Shown here piece by piece: positions 35,943 to 43,602 of a stretch of DNA of 64,000 nt. Made by a program: the position numbers and the translations under genes. This DNA is from Planctomycetaceae bacterium (GTDB taxonomy: Bacteria > Planctomycetota > Planctomycetia > Planctomycetales > Planctomycetaceae): assembly GCA_021732975.1 (NCBI GenBank), contig JAKFWC010000024.1:373634-437633 (forward strand). Direction: 5' to 3'. The notes under the pieces are model-generated. The model was not told the DNA's origin. It made no database searches and saw only the letters and a list, made by a program, of their open reading frames with translations. The number at the start of each line of letters is the position of its first letter. Within the stretch, counting starts at the first letter, position 1.

Positions 35943-38318
35943 TCACTGCAAGTATATGAACTCATTCGACGCCAGCACGACATGGCACAGGCTGGTCCAC
36001 GCTTGTTGAGCGTTGGTCGCCGTCGTGATGTCGCTCAACAGCGATTGCGCCGTGTTGATTTCGGTGGATGACGGCTCGCGTCCGTATGCCAGGACATACA
36101 AACGCATGATCCGGGCGGCATCATCATTGGTGACTTCGTGCGTAATGCGAGCCGCAAGGCGTTCACTCACCGTCACCACGAAATCGCTATTCATCATCAA
36201 TAGGGCTTGTGGGGCGATTGTCGTCGTCGGGCGGTCACCGGTGGGGATGGCGGCGTCGGGATAATCGAGCAGTTGGAAGAAGTCGTAAACATTGTTCCGC
36301 ACGATGGGCAGATACACGGACCGCCGCGGGCTGGAATAATCGGTGAGGTCTTTCGACGTATGATCAAAGAAGTACGCACGATTTTTCACCGTCAGCAGAG
36401 ATCCTTGCTGCGCGTCATCAAGCTGCCCGCTCACCGACAGCAGTGCATCCCGGATGGCTTCCGCTTCGAGCCGTCGCACCGTATGCCGGGCGAACCATCG
36501 ATTCTCGGGATCACGTTCCAAATCCATCGGGTCGACATCACTGCTGGTTTGATAGGTGCTCGACAGGACGATCCGCCGGTGCAGTGACTTGATCGACCAG
36601 CCATCTTGAATGAAGCGCAGCGCGAGCCAATCGAGCAGTTCCGGATGCGATGGTTTGTCGCCGAGCAAACCGAAGTTGTCGACGGACTTCACGAACCCCG
36701 CGCCGAAATGCCACCGCCAGACGCGGTTCACCATCACCCGGCTCGTCAGTGCATGTTGCGGGTCCACCAGCCATTCCGCGAGTTCCTTGCGTCCACTGTG
36801 CTCCACCGGGAATGACGGTACTGCAGGCCCGCGCACTGCCGGAAGAACACGGCGAGGAATGACATCCCCCAGTTTAAGCGGATTACCCCGGATGTTGATC
36901 GCCACATCCGCGACAACGGCTTCGGTCACGCTCATTGATGTCGGCACTTCCGGCGGCGATTTTTCGAGCACCGCCAGTTCCGCCCGCAGCGTCTTCAACG
37001 CGGCCTGTGTCTCCGCCGGAAATTTGTCTTCGAGCTTCGCAGGAACGGCTTCCCCTGCTGTCAGCGCTGCTTCGGCTTGCTCCACGCGCTGTTGAATCGC
37101 AGCTTTCTTCTCTGTGATCTGGGTCTGATACGTCGCCAGCGCGGACCGTGTCTGCTCCGACGGCAACGGCATTTCATACCACTTCGCGACTTTGCGGAAA
37201 TGCTCCATTGTCCGCGTGCTTTTGAAGATACCGGCGAGACCGTAGTAATCCGCGGTCGCGACCGGATCGAACTTGTGATCGTGGCAGCGGGCACATCCGA
37301 GCGTCAGCCCGATCAGCGCGCGACCGACGGTATCAATCTGTTCGTCGACGATGTCCATTTCCATCTTGGACTCATCGACCTCGGCGAGCACCTTTGCTCC
37401 GATGGACAGGAAACCGGTGGCGATCAATTGTTCGGCATGCTGGACATCATCCGCAAATGGCAGCAAATCCCCCGCAAGTTGTTCAACGACGAAACGGTCA
37501 TACGGTTTATCGGCATTGAACGACTGCAAGACATAATCGCGGTACCGCCAGGCATTGCCGTAAGCGACGTTTTCATCGAGCCCGTTGGAATCGGCATACC
37601 GCGCGACATCGAGCCAGTGCCGCCCCCAGCGTTCGCCATACGCCGGGGAGGATAACAACCGATCGACCACCCGCGCGAAGGCATCAGGGCTTTCATCCGA
37701 CAGGAACGCCGTCATCTCTTCGGGCGTGGGCGGCAGGCCGATGAGGTCATACGTCACTCGCCGCAGCAAGGTTCGTTTGCCGGCCCGCGGACTCGGCGAC
37801 ACCCCTGCGGCTTCCATTTTGGCGAGCGTGAATTCATCCAACGGCGACTGTGGCCAGTTCGCATTCTTCACGACCGGTCGCACGGGCCATTGCGGCGGTT
37901 GGAACGACCAGTGATTCGGATCGCGCGTCGGTTTGCCTGTGGCTTTTGTTTCGGGATAGTACGCCCCGTCCTTGACCCATTGCGTGAGGTCCGCAATCTG
38001 CTTGTCGGTGAGTTTCCCCTTCGGCGGCATCGAGAAATCGGGATCGGTCTGCCGGATCGCGAGAATGAGGCGACTCTCGTCCGGTTTGTCGGGCACAATC
38101 GCCGGGCCGGTGTCGCCGCCTTTTAGCAGTGCCGCGGTGGAATCCAGCCGCAGACTCCCCCACTGTTTTTCCGCACCGTGACACTTCTGGCAATGCTCCA
38201 CGAGCACCGGCCGGACATGCGTTTCGAAGTGCTTGATCTGCGCGGGCGTTGGTTCCGCCGCCTCGATGTGTGTACTGCACATCATTCCTGCGACGAGGAT
38301 GAGGATAGACAGTCGCAT
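35943..38318 (-). CDS. Secreted PSCyt1-DUF1549-DUF1553 protein with c-type haem motif
   Basis: 791 residues. Signal peptide MRLSILILVAGMMCSTHIEAAE, then CQKCHG near 42-47. DUF1549 (YGERWGRHWLDVARYADSNGLDENVAYG) extends to CARCHDHKFDP. A long helical linker is followed by DUF1553 (LVDPQHALTSRVMVNRVWRWHFGAGF near 545-570; PQALLMMNSDFV near 725-736). I start at the ATG at 38318, before the signal peptide; the open frame extends to 38429 but runs through repeat A3. GAGGATC lies upstream, at a spacing slightly longer than usual. It pairs with the DUF1501 gene at 34373-35785. Confidence 0.9.
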   Translation of the reverse strand: MRLSILILVAGMMCSTHIEAAEPTPAQIKHFETHVRPVLVEHCQKCHGAEKQWGSLRLDSTAALLKGGDTGPAIVPDKPDESRLILAIRQTDPDFSMPPKGKLTDKQIADLTQWVKDGAYYPETKATGKPTRDPNHWSFQPPQWPVRPVVKNANWPQSPLDEFTLAKMEAAGVSPSPRAGKRTLLRRVTYDLIGLPPTPEEMTAFLSDESPDAFARVVDRLLSSPAYGERWGRHWLDVARYADSNGLDENVAYGNAWRYRDYVLQSFNADKPYDRFVVEQLAGDLLPFADDVQHAEQLIATGFLSIGAKVLAEVDESKMEMDIVDEQIDTVGRALIGLTLGCARCHDHKFDPVATADYYGLAGIFKSTRTMEHFRKVAKWYEMPLPSEQTRSALATYQTQITEKKAAIQQRVEQAEAALTAGEAVPAKLEDKFPAETQAALKTLRAELAVLEKSPPEVPTSMSVTEAVVADVAINIRGNPLKLGDVIPRRVLPAVRGPAVPSFPVEHSGRKELAEWLVDPQHALTSRVMVNRVWRWHFGAGFVKSVDNFGLLGDKPSHPELLDWLALRFIQDGWSIKSLHRRIVLSSTYQTSSDVDPMDLERDPENRWFARHTVRRLEAEAIRDALLSVSGQLDDAQQGSLLTVKNRAYFFDHTSKDLTDYSSPRRSVYLPIVRNNVYDFFQLLDYPDAAIPTGDRPTTTIAPQALLMMNSDFVVTVSERLAARITHEVTNDDAARIMRLYVLAYGREPSSTEINTAQSLLSDITTATNAQQAWTSLCHVVLASNEFIYLQ

Positions 38319-38337
38319 ACGAAAACGATCCTCTAGA

Positions 38338-38427
38338 GGCGAGCGGGGGGACGTGAGTCCCCCCGGTGATTTATTCTCCAAAACAACAAAACTAATCACC
38401 GGGGGGAGTGACCTCCCCCCGCTCGCC
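38338..38427. repeat. Intergenic inverted repeat, family A copy 3
   Basis: Arms GGCGAGCGGGGGGACGTGAG... and ...ACCTCCCCCCGCTCGCC around a 25-base AT-rich spacer. This is the cleanest of the three copies. It lies 11 bases beyond the stop codon of the CocE-type hydrolase gene. Confidence 0.85.
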
Positions 38428-38437
38428 AATGTTTAGT

Positions 38438-40114
38438 TTACCGCGCGGTGCCTACCACCGGCGCGATCACTTTCGAGGAAAACTCTTTGTCGTGGCGAAC
38501 CTTGTTGGTCGCGACGACGGCATCAGCGGGGAAGTCGATGGTGAGGGGTTTGCCGTTCTGCGGGTTCGGTTCGTAGAACGGGGTGCCGGTGCTGGCGAGC
38601 GTCACGCGGATGCGGTGGCCTTTCGCGAAAATCTGGCTGAGCGAACCGATGTCGAACGCGACTTTCTCCACTTGGCCGGGTTCGAGCGGCACCTCTTTTT
38701 CAAAGCCGTCGCGGTACCGCGCCCGGCGGACGTAGTCGATGATCAGAATCGACCGGCCGTCGGGATAGACATCACTCACGCGGATAATGACATCGGTGTC
38801 CTTCGCCGTTGATGTGAGAAAGATTTCTGTCTGTACCTTGCCGGTCCATTCCACCGGCGCGGCGAGAGGTTCCGTGGTGAAGGTGAGGACGTTCTTCTGA
38901 GTTTCAAACGGCCGGGCATCCTTCGCCCCGGGGAAACCGGCCGTGGCGGGGATCTCCGCGGGGTGCAGCGGGTCCGATGTCCATGCCGTTTCGCTGTGGG
39001 AAGTGGTTGGCTTGTCCGTGGTCAATTTGCCGTCGGCGTGCAGATAGTACGGCGTGGTTGTCGCGGGAATTGGCCAGTCGGTCGCGGACCGCCATTCGTT
39101 GCCGGGCGCTCCGGGTTCGCCGACGGCTCCCATCACGTAGTACCGCACGGCGGGGTCGCGGTCGACGCCGTTGTCGACGCCTTTCAGGTGATGGTCGAAC
39201 CACTTCACCATGTGGGTGAGCATGTCGAAGGTGGCGTTGTCGGGGTATGTGACCTCGTTCACTTTGGCCTGCTTGTTGAAGCGGCCGTGCAGCCACGGAC
39301 CGATGTAGAGTTGCTGCTGGCCGCGTGAATGCGGGCCGCCGTGATGTTGGCGGCCGACGTAACTGTCGATGGAGCCGACGGACATGAAGTCGTACCAACT
39401 GCCGACGGTGAAGCACGGCACGTTCATTTTATCGAAGTGCTGCGAGCAATCTTCCGCGGCCCAGTAATCATCAAACGTCGGATGGGCGAACCACTCGTTC
39501 ATCAGCGCCCGGTTATGATCGGGCACCCGGCAGACCTCGCCCATCTTGATGAAGCGCTGCGGCCGCGTGGTCCCGCCGATGCGGTAACCCTCTTGGTACA
39601 AGCTCAAGCCGGTATCAATCATGTACTGACACACGAGATGCGGGGGTTGCGCGACGGCGAGAAAATTCTGAGCAAAGCCGGCTTGGGAACTGCCGAAGGT
39701 GCCGATCTTGCCCGTGCATTTGGGGAGTTTCGCCAGCCATTCGACGGTGTCGTAACCGTCTTGAAGTTTCCCCCAGCCGAGAGCGCGGTAACCGACCCAT
39801 GTCCCTTCCGACTTCTGCGAGCCGCGGAAGTTCTGCAACGCAACGATGTACCCTTTCGATGCCAGTTGCGCGAGTTCCCGTCGCGTGCTGATCGCCCGGC
39901 CGTTGGCGTAACGCTGTTCCAGCAACCCTGGCCACGGACCGTCCCCCGTCGGTGTGTAGAGATAGACCGAAAGTTTGACTCCGTCACGCATCGGCACCAT
40001 GACGTGTTCTTCGACCACGCCGGGGACATCGAGCGGTGGCTCGGGCGGTTGGGCGAACGCCGATGTCGTGAAGAATCCGATCAGAGACGCGAACAAAGCC
40101 AGTCGAATCATCAT
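38438..40114 (-). CDS. Secreted CocE/NonD (X-Pro dipeptidyl-peptidase-like) hydrolase
   Basis: An alpha/beta hydrolase of peptidase family S15 type, 558 residues with a signal peptide (cut near TSAFAQPP). Seen: VMVPMRDGVKLSVYLYTP near 38-55, the nucleophile Ser143 in GTFGSSQAG, FTVGSWYDF near 223-231, and the C-terminal jelly-roll domain (FLTSTAKDTDVIIRVSDVYPDG near 455-476, with PFYEPNPQNGKP). Bacterial members hydrolyse esters or amides; a cocaine-esterase or acyl-amino-acid activity cannot be specified. It lies in a run of secreted catabolic genes and is followed on the same strand by a cytochrome-DUF1501 pair. Confidence 0.88.
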   Translation of the reverse strand: MMIRLALFASLIGFFTTSAFAQPPEPPLDVPGVVEEHVMVPMRDGVKLSVYLYTPTGDGPWPGLLEQRYANGRAISTRRELAQLASKGYIVALQNFRGSQKSEGTWVGYRALGWGKLQDGYDTVEWLAKLPKCTGKIGTFGSSQAGFAQNFLAVAQPPHLVCQYMIDTGLSLYQEGYRIGGTTRPQRFIKMGEVCRVPDHNRALMNEWFAHPTFDDYWAAEDCSQHFDKMNVPCFTVGSWYDFMSVGSIDSYVGRQHHGGPHSRGQQQLYIGPWLHGRFNKQAKVNEVTYPDNATFDMLTHMVKWFDHHLKGVDNGVDRDPAVRYYVMGAVGEPGAPGNEWRSATDWPIPATTTPYYLHADGKLTTDKPTTSHSETAWTSDPLHPAEIPATAGFPGAKDARPFETQKNVLTFTTEPLAAPVEWTGKVQTEIFLTSTAKDTDVIIRVSDVYPDGRSILIIDYVRRARYRDGFEKEVPLEPGQVEKVAFDIGSLSQIFAKGHRIRVTLASTGTPFYEPNPQNGKPLTIDFPADAVVATNKVRHDKEFSSKVIAPVVGTAR

Positions 40115-40156
40115 CGAGTTTCTTTCCTGATACTGCTGTCACACGCTCGCCGACTC

Positions 40157-40180
40157 CGCTTGCGGTTTCGCGTCCCGCGT
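40157..40180 (+). repeat. Dispersed 3'-end motif, family E copy 3
   Basis: CGCTTGCGGTTTCGCGTCCC then GCGT, 9 bases beyond the stop of the dimethylformamidase-like gene. Confidence 0.65.
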
Positions 40181-40189
40181 GGAGGCCGC

Positions 40190-41689
40190 TCAGTGTCCAC
40201 CAATCGCACGCTTGAGCAAATTGTGCGTGATCTTCTGCACGCGTTCATCCGGTCCATGCGGGCGGGTCCAATGCGACCACGGCAGCACATGCCCCGGCGG
40301 GGAACTGAGTCCCTGCGACCAGAAGATCGTCGAGGCATTGAATACGAAATTGTTCTTCGGGCCGGGATAAATCGTCGCGACCCATTGCTGCGGTTTCACT
40401 CCACCGACGAGCGCTGTTCCCCCCGCGACGACTTCGAGACCGGGGATCGCGGGGGAATCGCCGTGGTATTCCCAGCCGACAAGACCCGGAATGCGATCGC
40501 CTTTTTTCACACCGGTCCCGCTGAACATCCAGTGCTCCGGCTTGGTCACTACCCAGTCTGCACCACCGTTGACCGGCTCCACGTTTCTTGCGCCCATCAA
40601 AAACCCTTCATCGGGGCCGCGGTGAGGGAATGGGCCGTGGTCTTTCTCCCGATCGACGGCGTATTTGTACTCGCCGCCGTAGGGACCGCCGCGGAAGATG
40701 ATGCGTTTAGCGCGACCGTCGTGGCTGTCTCGGAACGGCGTTACCCAGCAGACCGCGTTGCCTGAGAGAAACAGCAGCGATACGCCCGCGTTGCGCATCT
40801 TCACGGCGCTTTCGTACTGCCGGATGTCCCAGTATTCATCGTGTGCCAGGCTGATGAAGCACTTCGTCTTCAGGCCACGATCCGGCGTAATCATGTCGCT
40901 GTTAGAACAGTAGGTGACATCGTAGCCATGCTGTTCGAGGAAGTAGGCCAGCGGAAACTCGAAGATCAGCCACTCACCGGAACCGACGGACAGCGGATCA
41001 TTCACCACGCTGTTGTGCTGGGCATACCGTCCGTATGGACGGTCAAAGCTCACATCGGCCCACGGTCCCTGATTCCCCTTCGGATGCGTGTAGATCGAGT
41101 AGTTGCTCGGCCACGCATTATACGCCTGCCAGGTGTTGTCCGAACATTGTAACAGGATATCGGCCGGGCGGTCATCGCGGACAATGAACACCACATAGCT
41201 TTGCCACGCGGCTTCGTTCTCATCGGGTGGGATCGTCGACAACCGGCCGAGATAGACGCCGCTCACCCAATCGTTGGGAATCGAGATTGATGTCGACGGC
41301 TTCCATTTGCATTCGTGCAGATTTTTTTCGCCGGGCTGAGGAGTGGGCTGCGTCTCCCCTTGGAATGGCCCAAGCGTGGACAGGAGCCGAGCTCCTTTGC
41401 CGCCATAGTAACCAGTCCGAAAAATTTCGATCGTGAACGGCCGCGGCGGATTGGTCGACACCATGATGTCGAGCTTTTCTCCCGCAGAAACGCTCTGCTT
41501 CGAGCAGTAGCCTTCAATGAGCGATGTCCGGCCCTGATTCGGATTGTCGAGCTTCACCCGCGTGAGCTGCCAGTCGTTTGAACCAGGCAGCGCGTTCTCT
41601 CGCTGGATGGCATTCGGCTCGGCTGCAACCGCGACCGTTGCGATCAATCCCAGTACAAGCCCGATTCCCCGCCGAACGCTTCGTCGCAT
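40190..41689 (-). CDS. N,N-dimethylformamidase large-subunit-like secreted protein
   Basis: A 499-residue exported protein with a signal peptide (MRRSVRRGIGLVLGLIATVAVAAE). An N-terminal Ig-like part is followed by the domain typical of the beta subunit of N,N-dimethylformamidase: FTIEIFRTGYYGGKGARLL near 80-98, TWQAYNAWPSNYSIY near 187-201, GYDVTYCSNSDM near 254-265, and LAHDEYWDIRQYESAV near 279-294. True dimethylformamidase is a cytosolic iron enzyme with a small subunit. No small-subunit gene is seen and this protein is exported, so the name only describes the fold. Substrate unknown. Confidence 0.8.
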   Translation of the reverse strand: MRRSVRRGIGLVLGLIATVAVAAEPNAIQRENALPGSNDWQLTRVKLDNPNQGRTSLIEGYCSKQSVSAGEKLDIMVSTNPPRPFTIEIFRTGYYGGKGARLLSTLGPFQGETQPTPQPGEKNLHECKWKPSTSISIPNDWVSGVYLGRLSTIPPDENEAAWQSYVVFIVRDDRPADILLQCSDNTWQAYNAWPSNYSIYTHPKGNQGPWADVSFDRPYGRYAQHNSVVNDPLSVGSGEWLIFEFPLAYFLEQHGYDVTYCSNSDMITPDRGLKTKCFISLAHDEYWDIRQYESAVKMRNAGVSLLFLSGNAVCWVTPFRDSHDGRAKRIIFRGGPYGGEYKYAVDREKDHGPFPHRGPDEGFLMGARNVEPVNGGADWVVTKPEHWMFSGTGVKKGDRIPGLVGWEYHGDSPAIPGLEVVAGGTALVGGVKPQQWVATIYPGPKNNFVFNASTIFWSQGLSSPPGHVLPWSHWTRPHGPDERVQKITHNLLKRAIGGH

Positions 41690-41959
41690 GCTGAATTCCT
41701 CTGCCCTAACAGTAACGCATCACACATCAGAGGATACGCATGCAAAGCGACGACAACCAGTGTGCAGATGAGAAGAGGGGATCGCAAAGTGTTGCCAAGA
41801 AGTAAAGACCTTTTGCCACAAGAGGCACAACCGACACAAAAAACGAAGTGAGTCAGAAAGGAAGTCTTGGGTGTCATCTGGAAGGAGAAATATCCTGAGA
41901 CGGCGCGCGAACCTGGATTCTGGGGACGTGTCTCTGCGGACGTTCTTCACCGAAAACTT
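41690..41959. other. Gene-free stretch with a half copy of repeat C
   Basis: No supported open frame. Near 41808-41846 lies TTTTGCCACAAGAGGCACAA, a half copy of repeat family C. The remainder is AT richer than its surroundings and shows nothing recognisable. Confidence 0.45.
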
Positions 41960-41991
41960 GCATGGCAAAGGATGAATTCCTCTTGCCATGC
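41960..41991. promoter_or_regulatory. Long palindrome, possible operator, over a candidate -35 box
   Basis: GCATGGCAA and TTGCCATGC form a perfect 9-base inverted repeat whose inner bases also pair (AGGA with TCCT). Its right arm contains TTGCCA at 41983, followed after 17 bases by AAGAAT at 42006, a weak but correctly spaced promoter reading toward the RNA element described next. The arrangement is that of an operator over a promoter; it could also be only a hairpin. Confidence 0.4.
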
Positions 41992-42118
41992 GGGGCCGGT
42001 TCGGGAAGAATTGTCTTAGGGTCGTGCAAACGTAGCACGACGGACGGTAAGCCCACGAGGAGTCCGGCCCTGGCGGACCGGTCGAAGTGGGGTCACTCGT
42101 TTGAAAGGAGGTGGTTTA

Positions 42119-42160
42119 GTGGATTCTGACAGTCAACGCCAGCGAGGTGGTTACGTCTGA
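42119..42160 (+). CDS. 13-codon peptide with near-perfect ribosome binding site
   Basis: GTG start, product (f)MDSDSQRQRGGYV, TGA stop. AGGAGG lies seven bases before the GTG, the strongest Shine-Dalgarno in the window. The stop codon overlaps the second GACAGCC block of the surrounding RNA and codons 4-5 overlap the first GACAGT block, so a ribosome on this frame would change the fold. It could be a leader peptide; no run of a single amino acid points to an effector (two Gln, three Arg, two Ser, two Gly). Alternatively the frame is fortuitous. Confidence 0.4.
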   Translation: MDSDSQRQRGGYV

Positions 42161-42242
42161 CAGCCAGTCGACGGGCTGTCTGCAGACAGCCACTGTCTCA
42201 TCCGCGGATCGCCCTGTTACTAGATCCCGATGAGTGTGCTAG

Positions 42243-42288
42243 CCCTGGTGGGGAACTCCGCAACGCGGCCTCTCCACCAGGGTTTTTT
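42243..42288 (+). terminator. Strong intrinsic terminator
   Basis: CCCTGGTGG, 22-base loop, CCACCAGGG, then six T. The 9-bp perfect stem is the best terminator of the window. No ordinary gene ends before it; the nearest upstream gene is on the other strand and starts at 41689. Confidence 0.85.
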
Positions 42289-42456
42289 CGTTGGAGGTGG
42301 AAGCGCTCTCACGGAATTCGTCGCCTTTGATTGACGAGGGACGGAATCGATTGGTGGGCTTCAACGGACTTTACGGGGCGAATAAAACGGGAGACGCTCG
42401 ACCGGCGTGATATCATCTCGGCTTCCACCATTCGTTAAGTCGACAGGATCCGAACG

Positions 42457-42837
42457 ATGCCAGAACGTACTCGATGGCCCACGCTTGCCTGCGGATTGAC
42501 GGGGGCGGTGATCGGCGGCACGGTGGGTTACTTCGGCTTCTTCTGGATTGCCCAGCAAGGGTTCTACGCGCTGCTCCTTCCGCCCGGACTGCTGGGATTG
42601 GGAGCGGGGTTGTGCGCACGGCGGCGGTCGACGCTGCTGGCGATTGTCTGTGGGATCGCGGGGCTGGCACTCGGACTCTTTACCGAATGGCGGTTTGCCC
42701 CCTTTGCCGTCGACGAAAGTCTACCCTATTTCATCACCCACATTCATACGCTCAAGCCCATTACCTTGCTGCTGGTCGCCGTGGGCGCATTTCTCAGCTA
42801 TCGTCTGGCACTCGGCATGGATACGAAAGCAACTTAG
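42457..42837 (+). CDS. Small membrane protein of unknown function
   Basis: 126 residues with four predicted transmembrane helices: near 9-32 (LACGLTGAVIGGTVGYFGFF), 34-54, 57-78 (STLLAIVCGIAGLALGLFTEW) and 99-118 (ITLLLVAVGAFLSYRLALG). Gly-rich helices and short loops; the third loop is acidic. No family recognised. ATG with AGGA 8 bases upstream. It lies 168 bases after the terminator at 42288 and so is probably a separate transcript from the RNA element. Confidence 0.7.
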   Translation: MPERTRWPTLACGLTGAVIGGTVGYFGFFWIAQQGFYALLLPPGLLGLGAGLCARRRSTLLAIVCGIAGLALGLFTEWRFAPFAVDESLPYFITHIHTLKPITLLLVAVGAFLSYRLALGMDTKAT

Positions 42838-42956
42838 CAGCCCGTGGATGTATTCGCTTCCGTGTGCCGCGGCCGTGTCCGCCGTGCTAAGTGGCAAAAC
42901 ACACTGCAAATTCACACGGCCGACACGGCCGTGGCACACAATAAATCCACGGGCTG
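42838..42956. repeat. Intergenic inverted repeat (CAGCCCGTGGAT ends)
   Basis: A 119-base element beginning at the base after the membrane protein stop. It has perfect outer ends CAGCCCGTGGAT / ATCCACGGGCTG and inner arms GTGTGCCGCGGCCGTGTC / GACACGGCCGTGGCACAC that pair with one mismatch. It would form a long hairpin at the 3' end of the mRNA. Confidence 0.8.
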
Positions 42957-43038
42957 TGAGGAGGCGCGAAGTCTTCGAGACACTCCGTGTCATTTCATAA
43001 TGTCCATAATCGTCTGATAAGCATGGGGACACTCATCG

Positions 43039-43542
43039 ATGGACTTACTCGATCGACTCCTGGGACACGACTGCTGGACGACAAACTTACTGCTCGAGAT
43101 GTGCGGGTCGTTCACCGATACGCAGCTCGACCAGAATTTCGACATCGGGCCGGGAACGTTGCGGACTACATTCGACCATATCATCTGGAATATGGAAGCG
43201 TGGTCCGCGGCGATGGACGGATCAGCAACAATCCCGCGTCCCACGGACAAGAGCATTGCCGGTCTTCAACAACGCCTGGCGACGGCTGCAGAACGATTGA
43301 GGCGGATTGCCCGTCGCGTTGCCGAGAACAACGCCTGGGACGAGCTCTGGACCGATCGTCTCGATCAACCGCCGAATCAGAAATCGTTCGGTACGAGCAT
43401 CGCCCACGTCATCACGCACAGCATGCATCACCGAGCACAGATTCTGAATATGCTAAAACGCTCCGGCGTGACTTCTCTTCCCGAAGGCGATGTCTTCAGT
43501 TGGGAGAACGCCGGTGTGCCACTGGCTTCGCCAGTAGCTTAG
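43039..43542 (+). CDS. DinB family protein
   Basis: A 167-residue four-helix-bundle protein of the DinB/YfiT-like superfamily. The metal-binding triad is in place: His47 in FDHIIWN, then His127 and His131 in HVITHSMHH. The first helix (MDLLDRLLGHDCWTTNLLLE) has the typical LLxHxxWTxxxLL pattern. Members are often thiol (bacillithiol or mycothiol)-dependent transferases or stress proteins; the cofactor here is unknown. The ATG start is preceded only by a weak GGGGAC. Confidence 0.88.
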   Translation: MDLLDRLLGHDCWTTNLLLEMCGSFTDTQLDQNFDIGPGTLRTTFDHIIWNMEAWSAAMDGSATIPRPTDKSIAGLQQRLATAAERLRRIARRVAENNAWDELWTDRLDQPPNQKSFGTSIAHVITHSMHHRAQILNMLKRSGVTSLPEGDVFSWENAGVPLASPVA

Positions 43543-43549
43543 CCTTGTC

Positions 43550-43602
43550 GGGTGCGTTGCAACGCACCGATTGCAGAGATGGTGCGTCACGACGCACCCT
43601 AC
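43550..43602. repeat. Paired GGTGCGT palindromes at convergent gene ends
   Basis: GGGTGCGTTGCAACGCACC and GGTGCGTCACGACGCACCC stand 15 bases apart, each a palindrome and related to the other. The right end supplies the TAG stop of the HAD phosphatase gene. It lies between the converging DinB and HAD genes and could terminate both. Confidence 0.7.

Larger units (their letters stand above)
42018..42288 (+). ncRNA. Candidate structured RNA / leader with 13-codon ORF
   Basis: Inferred transcript from the candidate promoter at 41983-42011 to the terminator at 42288. Ordered elements: a hairpin GTCCG-GCCCTGG-CGGAC near 42062-42078; a strong Shine-Dalgarno AAAGGAGGTGG at 42104; a 13-codon frame; then five short complementary blocks. 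These are GACAGT 42128-42133, GACAGCC 42159-42165, GGCTGTC 42174-42180, GACAGCC 42185-42191 and ACTGTC 42192-42197. GGCTGTC can pair with either GACAGCC, so two hairpins exclude each other, and the outer blocks close the structure. The terminator follows. It is not 4.5S RNA, tmRNA or RNase P RNA by their core motifs. The 5' end is a guess. Confidence 0.5.

Noticed and set aside
30470-38427. CRISPR-like spacing of repeated hairpins
   Set aside because: Copies are kilobases apart with unrelated flanks. No array of short direct repeats with equal spacers exists in the window.
40190-41689. True N,N-dimethylformamidase
   Set aside because: The protein is exported and no small-subunit gene is present, so only the domain similarity is claimed.
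42018-42288. 6S RNA, RNase P RNA, tmRNA or signal-recognition RNA
   Set aside because: None of their core motifs (GAGGAAAGTCC, the GGTTCGAC start, the GGAAGCAGC tetraloop region) is present, and the fold is different.
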